NCBI RefSeq assembly: GCF_003173735.1
Contig: NZ_CP029551.1
Location: forward strand, 2,194,001-2,258,000
DNA length: 64,000 bases
Direction: 5' to 3'
DNA from: Methylobacterium radiodurans
GTDB taxonomy: Bacteria; Pseudomonadota; Alphaproteobacteria; Rhizobiales; Beijerinckiaceae
Positions 28,544 to 37,274 of this stretch are shown here, one piece after another (the first letter of the stretch is position 1; every line of letters begins with the position of its first letter). The notes beneath the pieces were generated by a model, which was not told the DNA's origin, ran no database searches, and worked only from the letters and a program-made list of their open reading frames with translations. The position numbers and the translations under genes are program-made.

Positions 28544-29380
28544 ATGGCTTACCTCGCGCCCTCCGAATTCGTCACCAAGATGGTCGACGCCGGAGAATCC
28601 AAGATCTTCATGTCGACCCGCGACACCGTGATCCGCGCCTACATGGCCGGCGCGATCCTGGCGCTCGCGGCGGTCTTCGCCGTCACCATCACGCAGCAGA
28701 CCGGCATCCCGATCCTCGGCGCCGCCCTGTTCCCGGTCGGCTTCTGCATGCTCTACCTGCTGGGCTTCGACCTGCTCACCGGCGTGTTCGTGCTGGCGCC
28801 CCTCGCGCTCCTCGATCGCCGGCCGGGCGTGACCGTCGGCGGCGTGCTGCGCAACTGGGGCTTCGTCTTCCTGGGCAACTTCATGGGCGCGCTGACGGTC
28901 GCCTTCATGATGGCCTTCGTCTTCACCTTCGGCTTCACCGCGCCGGCCGACAAGGTCGGCGAGTTCATCGCCCATGTCGGCGAGCGCCGCACCGTCGGCT
29001 ACGCGGCGCACGGCGTCGGCGGCTGGTTCACGATCTTCATGCGCGGCATGCTGTGCAACTGGATGGTCTCGACCGGTGTCGTCGGCGCGATGATCTCGAC
29101 CACGGTGAGCGGCAAGGTCATCGCCATGTGGATGCCCATCATGGTGTTCTTCTACATGACCTTCGAGCACTCGGTGGTGAACATGTTCCTGTTCCCCTTC
29201 GGTCTGATGATGGGCGGCAACTTCTCGATCGGCGACTACTTCTTCTGGAACGAGATCCCGACCGTGCTCGGCAACCTCGTGGGCGGCCTCGCCTTCACGG
29301 GCCTGACCCTCTACACCACCCACGTCCGCACCGCGCCCAAGCGCGCCGTCCCGGGCGAGGCGCGCCGCCTCGCCGCCTGA
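28544..29380 (+). CDS. Formate/nitrite transporter family protein
   Basis: The 278-residue protein is an FNT-family channel with six membrane helices, which assemble as pentamers in the inner membrane. The N terminus YLAPSEFVTKMVDAGESK and the segment RGMLCNWMVSTGVVGAMIS are family hallmarks. Substrates in the family include formate, nitrite and hydrosulphide. The start at 28544 is set by an AAGGAA site seven bases upstream. The next gene is a fused PP2C/kinase, an association I know from nitrate/nitrite assimilation loci, so nitrite is a reasonable guess; formate is also plausible in a methylotroph. Confidence 0.88.
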   Translation: MAYLAPSEFVTKMVDAGESKIFMSTRDTVIRAYMAGAILALAAVFAVTITQQTGIPILGAALFPVGFCMLYLLGFDLLTGVFVLAPLALLDRRPGVTVGGVLRNWGFVFLGNFMGALTVAFMMAFVFTFGFTAPADKVGEFIAHVGERRTVGYAAHGVGGWFTIFMRGMLCNWMVSTGVVGAMISTTVSGKVIAMWMPIMVFFYMTFEHSVVNMFLFPFGLMMGGNFSIGDYFFWNEIPTVLGNLVGGLAFTGLTLYTTHVRTAPKRAVPGEARRLAA

Positions 29381-29446
29381 TCCGCGCTTGACCCGACGGG
29401 GGCCCGCGCCGCAAGGGCACGGGTACCCTCGCGCGCGACCGCCAGC

Positions 29447-31162
29447 ATGCCGAACGATCTCAGGCTCGCCCTCGGCCAGTACAGCGAGGCGGGCCGCAAG
29501 GACGCCAACCAGGACTTTCACGGGGCACTCATCCCCGAGCAGCCGGCGCTGGCGCTCAAAGGCGCGGCCCTCGCCATCGCCGACGGGATCGGCAGCAGCG
29601 CAGTGAGCCACGTCGCCAGCGAGACGGCGGTCAAGAGCTTCCTCACCGACTACTACGACACGCCCGACACGTGGTCGGTGAAGAGCGCCGCGCAGCGCGT
29701 GATCGCGGCGGCCAATTCCTGGCTCCACGCCGAGACGCGGCGCAGCCGGCACGAGCGCGACCGCGGCTACGTCACCACCTTCAGCGCCCTCGTCCTCAAG
29801 GGACGCACGGCCCACGTCTTCCACGTCGGCGACGCGCGGATCTGCCGGGTCGCGGGCCGCTCCCTGGAGCAGCTCACCGAGGACCATCGCCTCGTCCTCT
29901 CCGAGCACGAATCCTATCTCGGCCGGGCGCTCGGCGCGGGCGCCCATGTCGAGATCGACCACGCCAGCGTGCGGACCGAGCCGGGCGACGTCTTCGTGAT
30001 GACGACGGACGGCGTGCACGAGCACGTCTCGCCCGAGACACAGACCGGCCTGATCGCGCGACATGCCGCCGATCTGGACAGGGCTGCGCGCGAAATCGTC
30101 AGACATGCCTACGAGGCCGGCAGCGACGACAACCTCACCGTGCAGATCGTGCGTATCGAGGCAGCACCCGAGGCCGGTCCGCTCGATCTCGCCGGGCGCG
30201 TCGAGGATCTGACACCGGCGCCCCTGCTCGATCCGCCGACGACCTTCGACGGCTACCGTGTGCTGCGCGCGCTCCACGCGAGCCACCGCAGCCACGTCTA
30301 CCTCGCGGAGGATGTGGAGACCGGCGCGACGATCGCCCTCAAGGTTCCGTCCACCGAGGCGCGCGACGACCCCGCGCAGCTCCGCCGGCTCGTGATGGAG
30401 GAGTGGATCGCCCGGCGCATCGACAGCCCGCACGTGCTGAAGGCGCAACCCCAGGCCCGCCGGCGCAGCCACCTCTACGCGGCGATGGATTACGTGGAGG
30501 GATGCACGCTGGCGCAGTGGATGCGCGACAACTCGGCGCCCGACCTCGAGACGGTGCGCGGCCTCGTCGAGCAGATCGCCCGCGGGCTGCAGGCCTTTCA
30601 CCGGCGCGAGATGGTGCACCAGGACCTACGTCCGCAGAACGTCCTGATCGACGCCGACGGCACCGTGCGGATCATCGATTTCGGCTCGACCCGGGTTGCG
30701 GGCGTGGCCGAGACCGCGCCCGAGGAGCAGGTGCTCGGGACCCAGCAGTACAGCGCCCCCGAATACCTCGCGGGCCAGCCCGGAACGCCGGCTTCCGACG
30801 TATTCTCGCTCGGTGTCGTCGCCTACCAGATGCTGACCGGGCAGCTGCCCTATGGGGCAGAGGCCGCCCGCGCGCTCACCGAGGCGCGGGCGCGCCGGCT
30901 GCGCTACGTCCCGCTCTCGGCCGCGCGGCCGGGCCTGCCCGTCTGGGTCGATGGGGCCCTGCGCAAGGCGGTCCACCCGAACCCGGCGCTCCGCTACGAG
31001 GCGCTCTCGGCCTTCACCTACGACCTGCGACACCCGAATCCGTCGCTCGCCGGCGTCCGCAATGCGGCGCTGCTGGAGCGAAACCCGGTCCTGTTCTGGA
31101 AGCTCGTCTCGCTGGTCCTGGCTCTGGCGCTCGTCGCGGTGCTCGCCGTCCGGGCCCCCTGA
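29447..31162 (+). CDS. Bifunctional PP2C-type phosphatase / serine-threonine protein kinase
   Basis: The 571-residue protein fuses two opposing activities. Residues 1-240 form a PP2C phosphatase with metal-binding motifs DANQDFHG (19-26), ADGIGSS (45-51), GDARI (128-132), TDGVHEH (187-193) and SDDNLT (226-231). Residues 265-530 form a protein kinase with ATP-binding K299, catalytic loop HQDLRPQN (391-398) and DFG (411-413). The catalytic loop has Arg where Lys is usual. A C-terminal helix (about 547-568) anchors it to the inner membrane. It follows the FNT gene by 66 bases and probably controls that channel or nitrogen uptake; the target is unknown. Confidence 0.88.
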   Translation: MPNDLRLALGQYSEAGRKDANQDFHGALIPEQPALALKGAALAIADGIGSSAVSHVASETAVKSFLTDYYDTPDTWSVKSAAQRVIAAANSWLHAETRRSRHERDRGYVTTFSALVLKGRTAHVFHVGDARICRVAGRSLEQLTEDHRLVLSEHESYLGRALGAGAHVEIDHASVRTEPGDVFVMTTDGVHEHVSPETQTGLIARHAADLDRAAREIVRHAYEAGSDDNLTVQIVRIEAAPEAGPLDLAGRVEDLTPAPLLDPPTTFDGYRVLRALHASHRSHVYLAEDVETGATIALKVPSTEARDDPAQLRRLVMEEWIARRIDSPHVLKAQPQARRRSHLYAAMDYVEGCTLAQWMRDNSAPDLETVRGLVEQIARGLQAFHRREMVHQDLRPQNVLIDADGTVRIIDFGSTRVAGVAETAPEEQVLGTQQYSAPEYLAGQPGTPASDVFSLGVVAYQMLTGQLPYGAEAARALTEARARRLRYVPLSAARPGLPVWVDGALRKAVHPNPALRYEALSAFTYDLRHPNPSLAGVRNAALLERNPVLFWKLVSLVLALALVAVLAVRAP

Positions 31163-31309
31163 GCGCCGGCCGACGCTTCCCCCGCTCTGTCCCAAGCCGC
31201 CCCGCGCCGCAGCTTGTTCGCGGCCGGCATATCGCCCACTTTCGCCAGCAAGGGGAGCGATCTTGAAGACAGCGCGGCCGGCACGAAGCCGCGGTTCAGG
31301 GAGTACGCC

Positions 31310-33004
31310 GTGATCGAGGAACAGAGAGCCGTCAAGCCGTGGCTCGCATCATATCCGGCCGACATGCCGGCGGAGATCGAGGTGGACGGGCTCGGCACGC
31401 TCGTCGACATGTTCGAGGCGAGCACGGCGCGTTTTGCCGACCGCACGGCGGTGATCTGCTTCGGCATCTCGCTGAGCTACGCCCAGCTCGGCGCGCTCGC
31501 CCGCGCGTTCGCCACGTGGCTCCAAGGGCAGGGGATCGCCAAGGGCGACCGGGTCGCCATCATGATGCCGAACGTCCCGGCCTACCCGGTGGCGTTGTTC
31601 GGCACGCTGCTGACGGGCGCGACGGTCGTCAACGTCAACCCGCTCTACACGCCGCGGGAACTCGCCGCTCAGCTCAACGATTCGGGCGCCCGCACCCTCG
31701 TGGTGCTGGAGAACTTCGCCCACACGGTCGCGCAGGCGCTGCCGAACCTCTCCGTCGATCGGGTGGTGATCGCAGGCCCCGGGGACGGGCTGGGGCCCAA
31801 GGGCGCGCTGATCAACCTCGCGGCGCGCCATATCAAGAAGGCGGTGCCGGCCTATGCCCTGCCTCAGGGGCTCGCTACCCGCTTCACCGCGGCGCTGAAG
31901 GCCGGCCGCGGCCGGCCGTTGCGGTCGGTATCTGTGGCGCAGGGCGATCTCGCGTTCCTGCAATATACCGGCGGCACCACGGGGGTCGCCAAGGCCGCGA
32001 TGCTGACCCACCGGAACGTGCTGGCCAACGTGGTGCAGAGCCAGACTTGGCTGCGGGCGACCGATCCGGACGCCCCGGTGCGCGTGATGGTGACGGCGCT
32101 GCCGCTCTACCACATCTTCGCGCTGACCTGCTGCTTCCTGTTCTTCATCCGTTCTGGGGGCACCTGCCTGCTGATCCCGAATCCGCGCGACGCGGACGGC
32201 TTCGTGAAAACGTTGTCGAAGCACCGCTTCACGCACATGTCGGGCGTGAACACTCTGTTCAACCTTCTGAACAATCACCCCCGCTTCCCACTGCTCGACT
32301 TCTCGCAGCTGGATTACGTCGTAGGCGGCGGTATGGCGGTGCAGAAATCGGTAGCCACGCGCTGGAAGGAGATCACCGGATCCACGATCGTGGAGGGCTA
32401 CGGCCTGTCGGAGACCTCGCCGGTGGTCTGCGTGAATCCTTACGGACTGCCAGAGTGGAGCGGCACGATCGGCTTCCCCGTACCCTCGACCGATGTCTCG
32501 ATCCGCGACGCCGACGGGATGCCGGTGCCCTTCGGCGTGCCCGGTGAGCTCTGCGTGCGCGGGCCCCAGGTGATGAAGGGCTACTGGAACCGCCCGGACG
32601 AGACCGCCAAGGTAACGACGCCGGACGGTTTCTTCCGCACCGGCGACGTCGCGGTGATGCAGCCGGACGGGCAGGTCCGGATCGTGGACCGGATGAAGGA
32701 CATGATCCTGGTCTCCGGGTTCAACGTCTACCCGAACGAGGTGGAGGACGTCCTGGCGCTCCATCCCGGCATCCTCGAATGCGCGGTGGTCGGCGCGACC
32801 TGCCCGGATGCGGGTGAGATGGTGGTGGCCCACGTGGTGCTGCGCGACCCGTCGCTGACGGTCGAGGCGATCCGCGCCTACGCGCGCTCGCAGCTCACCG
32901 GCTACAAGGTGCCGCGCCAGGTGGTGATCCGGCAGGCCCTTCCGAAGACCAATGTCGGCAAGGTGCTGCGCCGGGCCCTGCGCGACGACGTTCCGGCCGC
33001 GTAA
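31310..33004 (+). CDS. fadD: Long-chain fatty acid--CoA ligase (acyl-CoA synthetase)
   Basis: The 564-residue enzyme adenylates a carboxylic acid with ATP and transfers it to CoA. The P-loop LQYTGGTTGVAKAAMLTHRN, the YGLSETSPVVC motif, the hinge RTGDVAVMQPDG and the C-terminal catalytic lysine in PKTNVGKVLRR are all present. Overall it resembles FadD-type ligases that activate fatty acids. GTG 31310 is chosen because AGGGAG lies about nine bases upstream; the open frame starts at TTG 31214 without a site. It is preceded by the kinase gene but has no clear link to it. Chain-length preference cannot be read here. Confidence 0.88.
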   Translation: MIEEQRAVKPWLASYPADMPAEIEVDGLGTLVDMFEASTARFADRTAVICFGISLSYAQLGALARAFATWLQGQGIAKGDRVAIMMPNVPAYPVALFGTLLTGATVVNVNPLYTPRELAAQLNDSGARTLVVLENFAHTVAQALPNLSVDRVVIAGPGDGLGPKGALINLAARHIKKAVPAYALPQGLATRFTAALKAGRGRPLRSVSVAQGDLAFLQYTGGTTGVAKAAMLTHRNVLANVVQSQTWLRATDPDAPVRVMVTALPLYHIFALTCCFLFFIRSGGTCLLIPNPRDADGFVKTLSKHRFTHMSGVNTLFNLLNNHPRFPLLDFSQLDYVVGGGMAVQKSVATRWKEITGSTIVEGYGLSETSPVVCVNPYGLPEWSGTIGFPVPSTDVSIRDADGMPVPFGVPGELCVRGPQVMKGYWNRPDETAKVTTPDGFFRTGDVAVMQPDGQVRIVDRMKDMILVSGFNVYPNEVEDVLALHPGILECAVVGATCPDAGEMVVAHVVLRDPSLTVEAIRAYARSQLTGYKVPRQVVIRQALPKTNVGKVLRRALRDDVPAA

Positions 33005-33105
33005 CCCGCGCGTCCTCCGCGACGAATGGGCCCCCGATCCCCGGCTTGTCCCGCGCCCTCCGGGGCGCGATGTCCCGGGGCGAGGTATCGCGGAGGACGT
33101 GCCCC

Positions 33106-34053
33106 ATGTTGATCAAGCAGAGCCGCGGCTGGGAGATCCCCGAGAGCCGCGCCACGCCCGAATCGGTCTTCCTGAACCGCCGCGCTCTGCTCGGCGGCGC
33201 CGCGGGCCTCGCGGCCGGCACTATGCTCGCCGGCCGGCCCGGAGTCGCGGCCGAGGGCGGCCCCTATCCGGCGCCGCGCAACGGGGCCTACACGCTCGAC
33301 CGTGCGGTGACGCCGGAGCGCTACAGCGGCGACTACAACAACTTCTATGAGTTCGGCACCTCGAAGACCGTGATGCCGGCCGCCGAGGCCCTGAAGACGA
33401 GCCCCTGGACCGTCAAGGTCGACGGCCTCGTGGAGAAGCCCTTCGAGATCGGTGTCGATGACCTGATCCGGAAGGTGGGTCTCGAGGAGCGGCTCTACCG
33501 GCACCGCTGCGTCGAGGCGTGGTCGATGGCCGTGCCCTGGACAGGATTTCCGCTGGCGAAGCTCCTGGCGCTCGCGAACCCGACCTCCGGGGCGAAATAC
33601 GTCCGCTTCGAGACCTTCCTCGACAAGGCGATGGCGCCGGGCCAGCGCGCGTTCTTCTACCCCTGGCCCTATGTCGAGGGGCTGACGCTGGCGGAGGCCG
33701 GCAACGATCTCGCCTTCGTGGTCACGGGCGTATACGGCAAGCCGCTGCCGAAGCAGTTCGGTGCGCCGATCCGGATCGCCCTGCCGTGGAAGTACGGTTT
33801 CAAGTCGATCAAGTCGATCACCAAGGTCTCGTTCGTGGCCGAACGGCCCAAGACCTTCTGGGAGGGCCTGCAATCCTCCGAGTACGGCTTCTGGGCGAAC
33901 GTGAATCCGGCCGTGCCGCACCCGCGCTGGAGTCAGGCGAGTGAGCGCGTGCTCGGCACCGACCAGCGCGTGCCGACGCTGATCTACAACGGCTACGGCG
34001 AGCAGGTCGCCGGCCTCTACAAGGGGCTGGAGAAGGAGCGGCTGTTCGTGTGA
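33106..34053 (+). CDS. msrP: Protein-methionine-sulfoxide reductase catalytic subunit MsrP
   Basis: MsrP (YedY) is a periplasmic molybdopterin enzyme that repairs oxidised methionines in envelope proteins. The 315-residue protein has a Tat-type leader with R25-R26 before a hydrophobic stretch, and the molybdenum-ligating cysteine C135 in RHRCVEAWSMAVPWTGFPL. GGAGG at 33092-33096, nine bases before ATG 33106, fixes the start. Its usual membrane heme partner MsrQ is not adjacent; the next gene is convergent. A hairpin follows. Confidence 0.92.
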   Translation: MLIKQSRGWEIPESRATPESVFLNRRALLGGAAGLAAGTMLAGRPGVAAEGGPYPAPRNGAYTLDRAVTPERYSGDYNNFYEFGTSKTVMPAAEALKTSPWTVKVDGLVEKPFEIGVDDLIRKVGLEERLYRHRCVEAWSMAVPWTGFPLAKLLALANPTSGAKYVRFETFLDKAMAPGQRAFFYPWPYVEGLTLAEAGNDLAFVVTGVYGKPLPKQFGAPIRIALPWKYGFKSIKSITKVSFVAERPKTFWEGLQSSEYGFWANVNPAVPHPRWSQASERVLGTDQRVPTLIYNGYGEQVAGLYKGLEKERLFV

Positions 34054-34059
34054 CGCGCG

Positions 34060-34096
34060 GGCTCTCCCGCTTCTCTCCAGTGGGCGCGGGAGAGCC
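34060..34096. terminator. Bidirectional hairpin between msrP and the LysR gene
   Basis: GGCTCTCCCGC (34060-34070) and GCGGGAGAGCC (34086-34096) form a perfect 11-bp stem with a 15-base loop, placed between two converging genes. It has no clear T-tract on either side. Confidence 0.6.
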
Positions 34097-34102
34097 GCAG
34101 GA

Positions 34103-34993
34103 TCAATACGTCCAGCGCTGGGCCTTCGTGACGAGGAAGTCCCGGAATGCCTGCACGCGCGCCACGGTCCGCATCTCCTCGGCGTAGACGAGGTAGCTGT
34201 CGAGCGTCGGCATCTCGCTGTCGCGCAGCACCTGGGTCAGGGCGTCGCCGCCATCCACCGCGTAGTCCGGCAGAATGCCGATCCCGCAGCCCGTCTCCAT
34301 CGCCTTCTGCAGTGCCGCTACGTTGTTGACAGTAAAGTGCACCGGACGGCGCTCGCGGCCCTCGCGCCCGATATCGGCCAGGTAGTGGGCGGCCAGCAGG
34401 TAGGAAGGCTCGTTGCCGCCGAACGAGACAAGGCGATGGTTGTCGAGATCCTCGAAGGTTTTCGGCTCGCCGAAGCGCTTGATGTAATCCGGGCTCGCGA
34501 AGGCGTGGTAGTGCACCGTGAAGAGCCGGCGCTGGATCAGGTCGGGCTGGGCGGGCCGGCGCATGCGGATGGCGATGTCGGCCTCGCGCATGGCGAGGTC
34601 GAGTTCCTCGTTGGTCAGGATCAGCTCGATGCGGACGTCCGGGTAGAGGTCGAGGAACTCGGCGACCCGCTGTGAGAGCCAAGCCGAGCCGAGGCCGACC
34701 GTGGTCGTCACCTTGAGGTCGCCGGAGGGACGCTCGCTCGTCTCGACGAGACGGGCCTTCGTGTTCTCCAGCCTCAGCTTCATGTCGCGCGCGGCGCGGA
34801 ACAGCAGGTCGCCCTGCTCGGTGAGGATCAGTCCGCGGGCGTGCCGGTGGAACAGCGGCGCCTTCAACTCGCGCTCCAGGGCGCTGATCTGGCGGCTCAC
34901 CGCGGACTGGCTGAGGCCGATATCGTCGCCCGCCTTCGTGAAGCTTCCCGCCTCGGCGACGTTGAGGAAGATCCGGATCTTGTCCCAATCCAC
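34103..34993 (-). CDS. LysR-family transcriptional regulator
   Basis: The 296-residue protein has an N-terminal winged helix-turn-helix (about 5-62, including GSFTKAGDDIGLSQSAVSRQ) and a LysR substrate-binding domain. GTG 34993 is preferred: it gives the family start VDWDKIRIFLNVAEAG, has GGGGG upstream and yields normal length. The frame is open to 35278 but the extra residues are Arg/Pro-rich. It lies 244 bases after trxB on the same strand, separated by a hairpin and a candidate operator. Its ligand is unknown; redox control is a guess from the neighbour. Confidence 0.88.
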   Translation of the reverse strand: MDWDKIRIFLNVAEAGSFTKAGDDIGLSQSAVSRQISALERELKAPLFHRHARGLILTEQGDLLFRAARDMKLRLENTKARLVETSERPSGDLKVTTTVGLGSAWLSQRVAEFLDLYPDVRIELILTNEELDLAMREADIAIRMRRPAQPDLIQRRLFTVHYHAFASPDYIKRFGEPKTFEDLDNHRLVSFGGNEPSYLLAAHYLADIGREGRERRPVHFTVNNVAALQKAMETGCGIGILPDYAVDGGDALTQVLRDSEMPTLDSYLVYAEEMRTVARVQAFRDFLVTKAQRWTY

Positions 34994-35175
34994 GGCGAGC
35001 AGCCCCCACCAGCCCAGAACGCCCGCGCGACGGCGCGGTCCCAATCCAGCAACGCGAGCGGCACGGTCGGCCGACCGCGCCCATGCCGGTGCCGCAGGGC
35101 CGCGGTGCGGCCCTGTCGCCAGCACATAACTCATGCGTGCAGGACGCGGATCCGCGCAAGGCGTGCAGGCAGGTT

Positions 35176-35195
35176 TTTGTGGGTTGCGGCACAAA
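35176..35195 (-). promoter_or_regulatory. Candidate LysR-type operator upstream of the LysR gene
   Basis: TTTGTG (35176-35181) and CACAAA (35190-35195) form a perfect inverted repeat with an eight-base spacer, in an otherwise GC-rich gap. LysR proteins bind interrupted AT-rich palindromes, often upstream of their own gene. The site is about 180 bases before the chosen GTG. Confidence 0.4.
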
Positions 35196-35204
35196 TCCGG
35201 TGGA

Positions 35205-35229
35205 CGGCGGGACAGGGCGAGTCCCGCCG
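35205..35229 (-). terminator. Hairpin after trxB
   Basis: CGGCGGGAC (35205-35213) pairs with GTCCCGCCG (35221-35229), nine perfect base pairs with a seven-base loop, nine bases beyond the trxB stop. No T-tract follows, so read-through into the LysR gene is possible. Confidence 0.55.
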
Positions 35230-35237
35230 GGCGCGCA

Positions 35238-36215
35238 TCACTCGGCCGCGGCCTGCTGCGGCTTCTCGCCGATCTCAAGGTTCGCCAGGAACTTCTCGGC
35301 CTCCAGGGCCGCCATGCAGCCCATGCCGGCCGCGGTGATCGCCTGCCGGTAGACGTCGTCGGTCACATCACCTGCCGCGTAGACGCCCGGAATCTCGGTC
35401 TCGGTCGTGCCGGGCCGCACCGTGAGGTAGCCCCCCTGCCGCATCGGGAGCTGGCCCTCGAAGATCGCGGTGGCGGGCTGGTGGCCGATCGCTACGAACA
35501 GGCCGTCCGTTCGGTGCTCGCGGATCGCGCCCGTGGTGACATCCTTCAGGCGCAGATGGGTCACGGTGGGGGCAGGCTTCTCGGTGCCGCAGACCTCCTC
35601 GACCGCGTGGTTCCAGACCACCTCGACGTTCGGGTGCTTGAACAGACGCTCCTGCAGGATGCGCTCGGCGCGGAATCCGTCGCGGCGGTGGACCACCGTC
35701 ACCCGCTTGGCGATGTTGGCGAGGTACAGCGCCTCCTCGACCGCGGTGTTGCCGCCGCCGACGACCGTTACCTCCTTGCCCCGGAAGAAGAAGCCGTCGC
35801 AGGTGGCGCAGGCCGAGACGCCGCTGCCCTGGTACTTCGCCTCGGAGGGCAGCCCCAGCCACTTCGCCTGGGCGCCGGTCGCGATGATCAGCGCGTCGCA
35901 GGAATAGGTCTCGCCGGAATCGGCCACGAGGCGGAACGGCCGGGTCTTGAGATCGACCGCGGTGATGTACTCCGAGACGATCCGCGTGCCGACATGCTCG
36001 GCCTGGGCGCGCATCTGCTCCATCAGCCAGGGGCCCTGGATGGCCTCGGCGAAGCCCGGATAGTTCTCGACGTCGGTCGTGATCATCAGCTGGCCGCCGG
36101 GCTGGAAGCCCGAGATCAGCAGCGGCTCCACCATGGCGCGGGCCGCGTAGATCGCCGCCGTGTAGCCGGCCGGGCCGGAGCCGATGATCACGAGCTTGGC
36201 GTGGGTATGGGCCAT
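35238..36215 (-). CDS. trxB: Thioredoxin-disulfide reductase
   Basis: TrxB reduces thioredoxin with NADPH in the cytoplasm. The 325-residue flavoprotein has the FAD motif GSGPAG (12-17), redox-active cysteines C136-A-T-C139 in SACATCDGFFF, an NADPH motif VVGGGNTAVEEA and the C-terminal FAD motif GVYAAGDVTD. Length and motifs are standard for the low-molecular-weight class. A LysR gene lies downstream on the same strand. Confidence 0.96.
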   Translation of the reverse strand: MAHTHAKLVIIGSGPAGYTAAIYAARAMVEPLLISGFQPGGQLMITTDVENYPGFAEAIQGPWLMEQMRAQAEHVGTRIVSEYITAVDLKTRPFRLVADSGETYSCDALIIATGAQAKWLGLPSEAKYQGSGVSACATCDGFFFRGKEVTVVGGGNTAVEEALYLANIAKRVTVVHRRDGFRAERILQERLFKHPNVEVVWNHAVEEVCGTEKPAPTVTHLRLKDVTTGAIREHRTDGLFVAIGHQPATAIFEGQLPMRQGGYLTVRPGTTETEIPGVYAAGDVTDDVYRQAITAAGMGCMAALEAEKFLANLEIGEKPQQAAAE

Positions 36216-36260
36216 GAGAGTCCTCGAAGTCTGCGGCGGGCCGGTTCGCGCCAGCCTACC

Positions 36261-37274
36261 TCATGCCGCCGGTCGCGCCGACCGATGCTCCGCGTAGCGG
36301 CGCGCGAGCGCCGCCGCGATCACCGGGGTCGCGTCGATCGGCTTGTAGCTCAGCGCCTCCAAACGCCCGGTGAAGGGCTTCAGCGCCCCGGCGATCGCGA
36401 GGCCGGCGAACATCCGCCTGTGCCGGATATAGGTGCGCGGTAGGTCGAAGAGCAGGACCGGCGCGCCGGTGCTCACCGCCTCGCTCACCATGTTGGCCGA
36501 GTCCGAGGTCACAACAATCGCGTCGGCGAGCGCCAGCATGGCGACGTAGGGGTTGCGGCCCGTGCCGTCCCAGAGGAATCCGCCGGTCTCGTGGGCGAGC
36601 GCCTTCACAGAATCCCGGAGCGGGTTCGGCGTCCGGCGCGAGACCGTGACCATCAGGCGGCAGCCGCTCCCCGCGAGCTTGCGCAGGTCGTTCGTCAGCC
36701 GCAGCATGTCGGCCTTGCGGTAGCTGAGGTGCCGGCTGTCGCCGCCGATCAGCACGGCCGCGCGCGGGCGCTCCAACCCGGCGAGCCGCGGGTCGGGCTC
36801 GGCACGCGCCGCCGCGATCCGCGCCGCGGTGACGAGGTGGGGGGCGGTCAGCGTGGTGAAGACGTTCTCGCCGCGCAGGTCGTCGTAGTCCGGCACCCAG
36901 ATGAAGTCGGCGCTGTCCTGGCCCGTGCGCGGATCCTTCAGGAAGGCCGTGAAGGTGCGCCCCTCCGTGGCGCGGCGCACCGCCCGCATGTAGGGCACGG
37001 ACCTGCGCCCGGAGGCGATCACGATGTCCGGGAAGGGGCCGGCCAGCGCGCCTTTCCGGCGATGCGGTCCCTGGCGCGGGTCGATCGGCCCCCAGGGCGC
37101 GGTCCAGCCGAAGACACCGTTGGCGGGCACGCGGCGCAGCTCGTAGGCGAGGCCCAGCGTCTCCGCGATGCCGACGCACTGGTTCTCGTCTCCGGCCTTG
37201 CCGTCCGTGACGATCCAGGCGTACGTGCCGGCGAGCGCGCCGCTCACCGCCTCGGTTTCCAGCTGAACTGTCAC
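36261..37274 (-). CDS. ELM1/GtrOC1 family putative nucleotide-diphospho-sugar glycosyltransferase
   Basis: The 337-residue product resembles the mitochondrial fission protein ELM1 (DUF1022) family. It has the typical start YAWIVTDGKAGDENQCVGIAE's first part (VTDGKAGDENQ), the central SRRTPNPL segment and the late motif VTSDSANMVSEAVSTGAPV, which recalls GT-B glycosyltransferases. Its substrate is unknown; envelope glycan work is a possible role. The GTG start at 37274 overlaps the upstream gene's stop (GTGA), so the two are translationally coupled. Confidence 0.78.
   Translation of the reverse strand: MTVQLETEAVSGALAGTYAWIVTDGKAGDENQCVGIAETLGLAYELRRVPANGVFGWTAPWGPIDPRQGPHRRKGALAGPFPDIVIASGRRSVPYMRAVRRATEGRTFTAFLKDPRTGQDSADFIWVPDYDDLRGENVFTTLTAPHLVTAARIAAARAEPDPRLAGLERPRAAVLIGGDSRHLSYRKADMLRLTNDLRKLAGSGCRLMVTVSRRTPNPLRDSVKALAHETGGFLWDGTGRNPYVAMLALADAIVVTSDSANMVSEAVSTGAPVLLFDLPRTYIRHRRMFAGLAIAGALKPFTGRLEALSYKPIDATPVIAAALARRYAEHRSARPAA

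Noticed and set aside
34994..35278. An N-terminal extension of the LysR regulator with possible starts at 35134 or 35278
   Set aside because: The added residues are Arg/Pro/Ala-rich and cover a candidate operator and the trxB terminator; the GTG at 34993 gives the family length.
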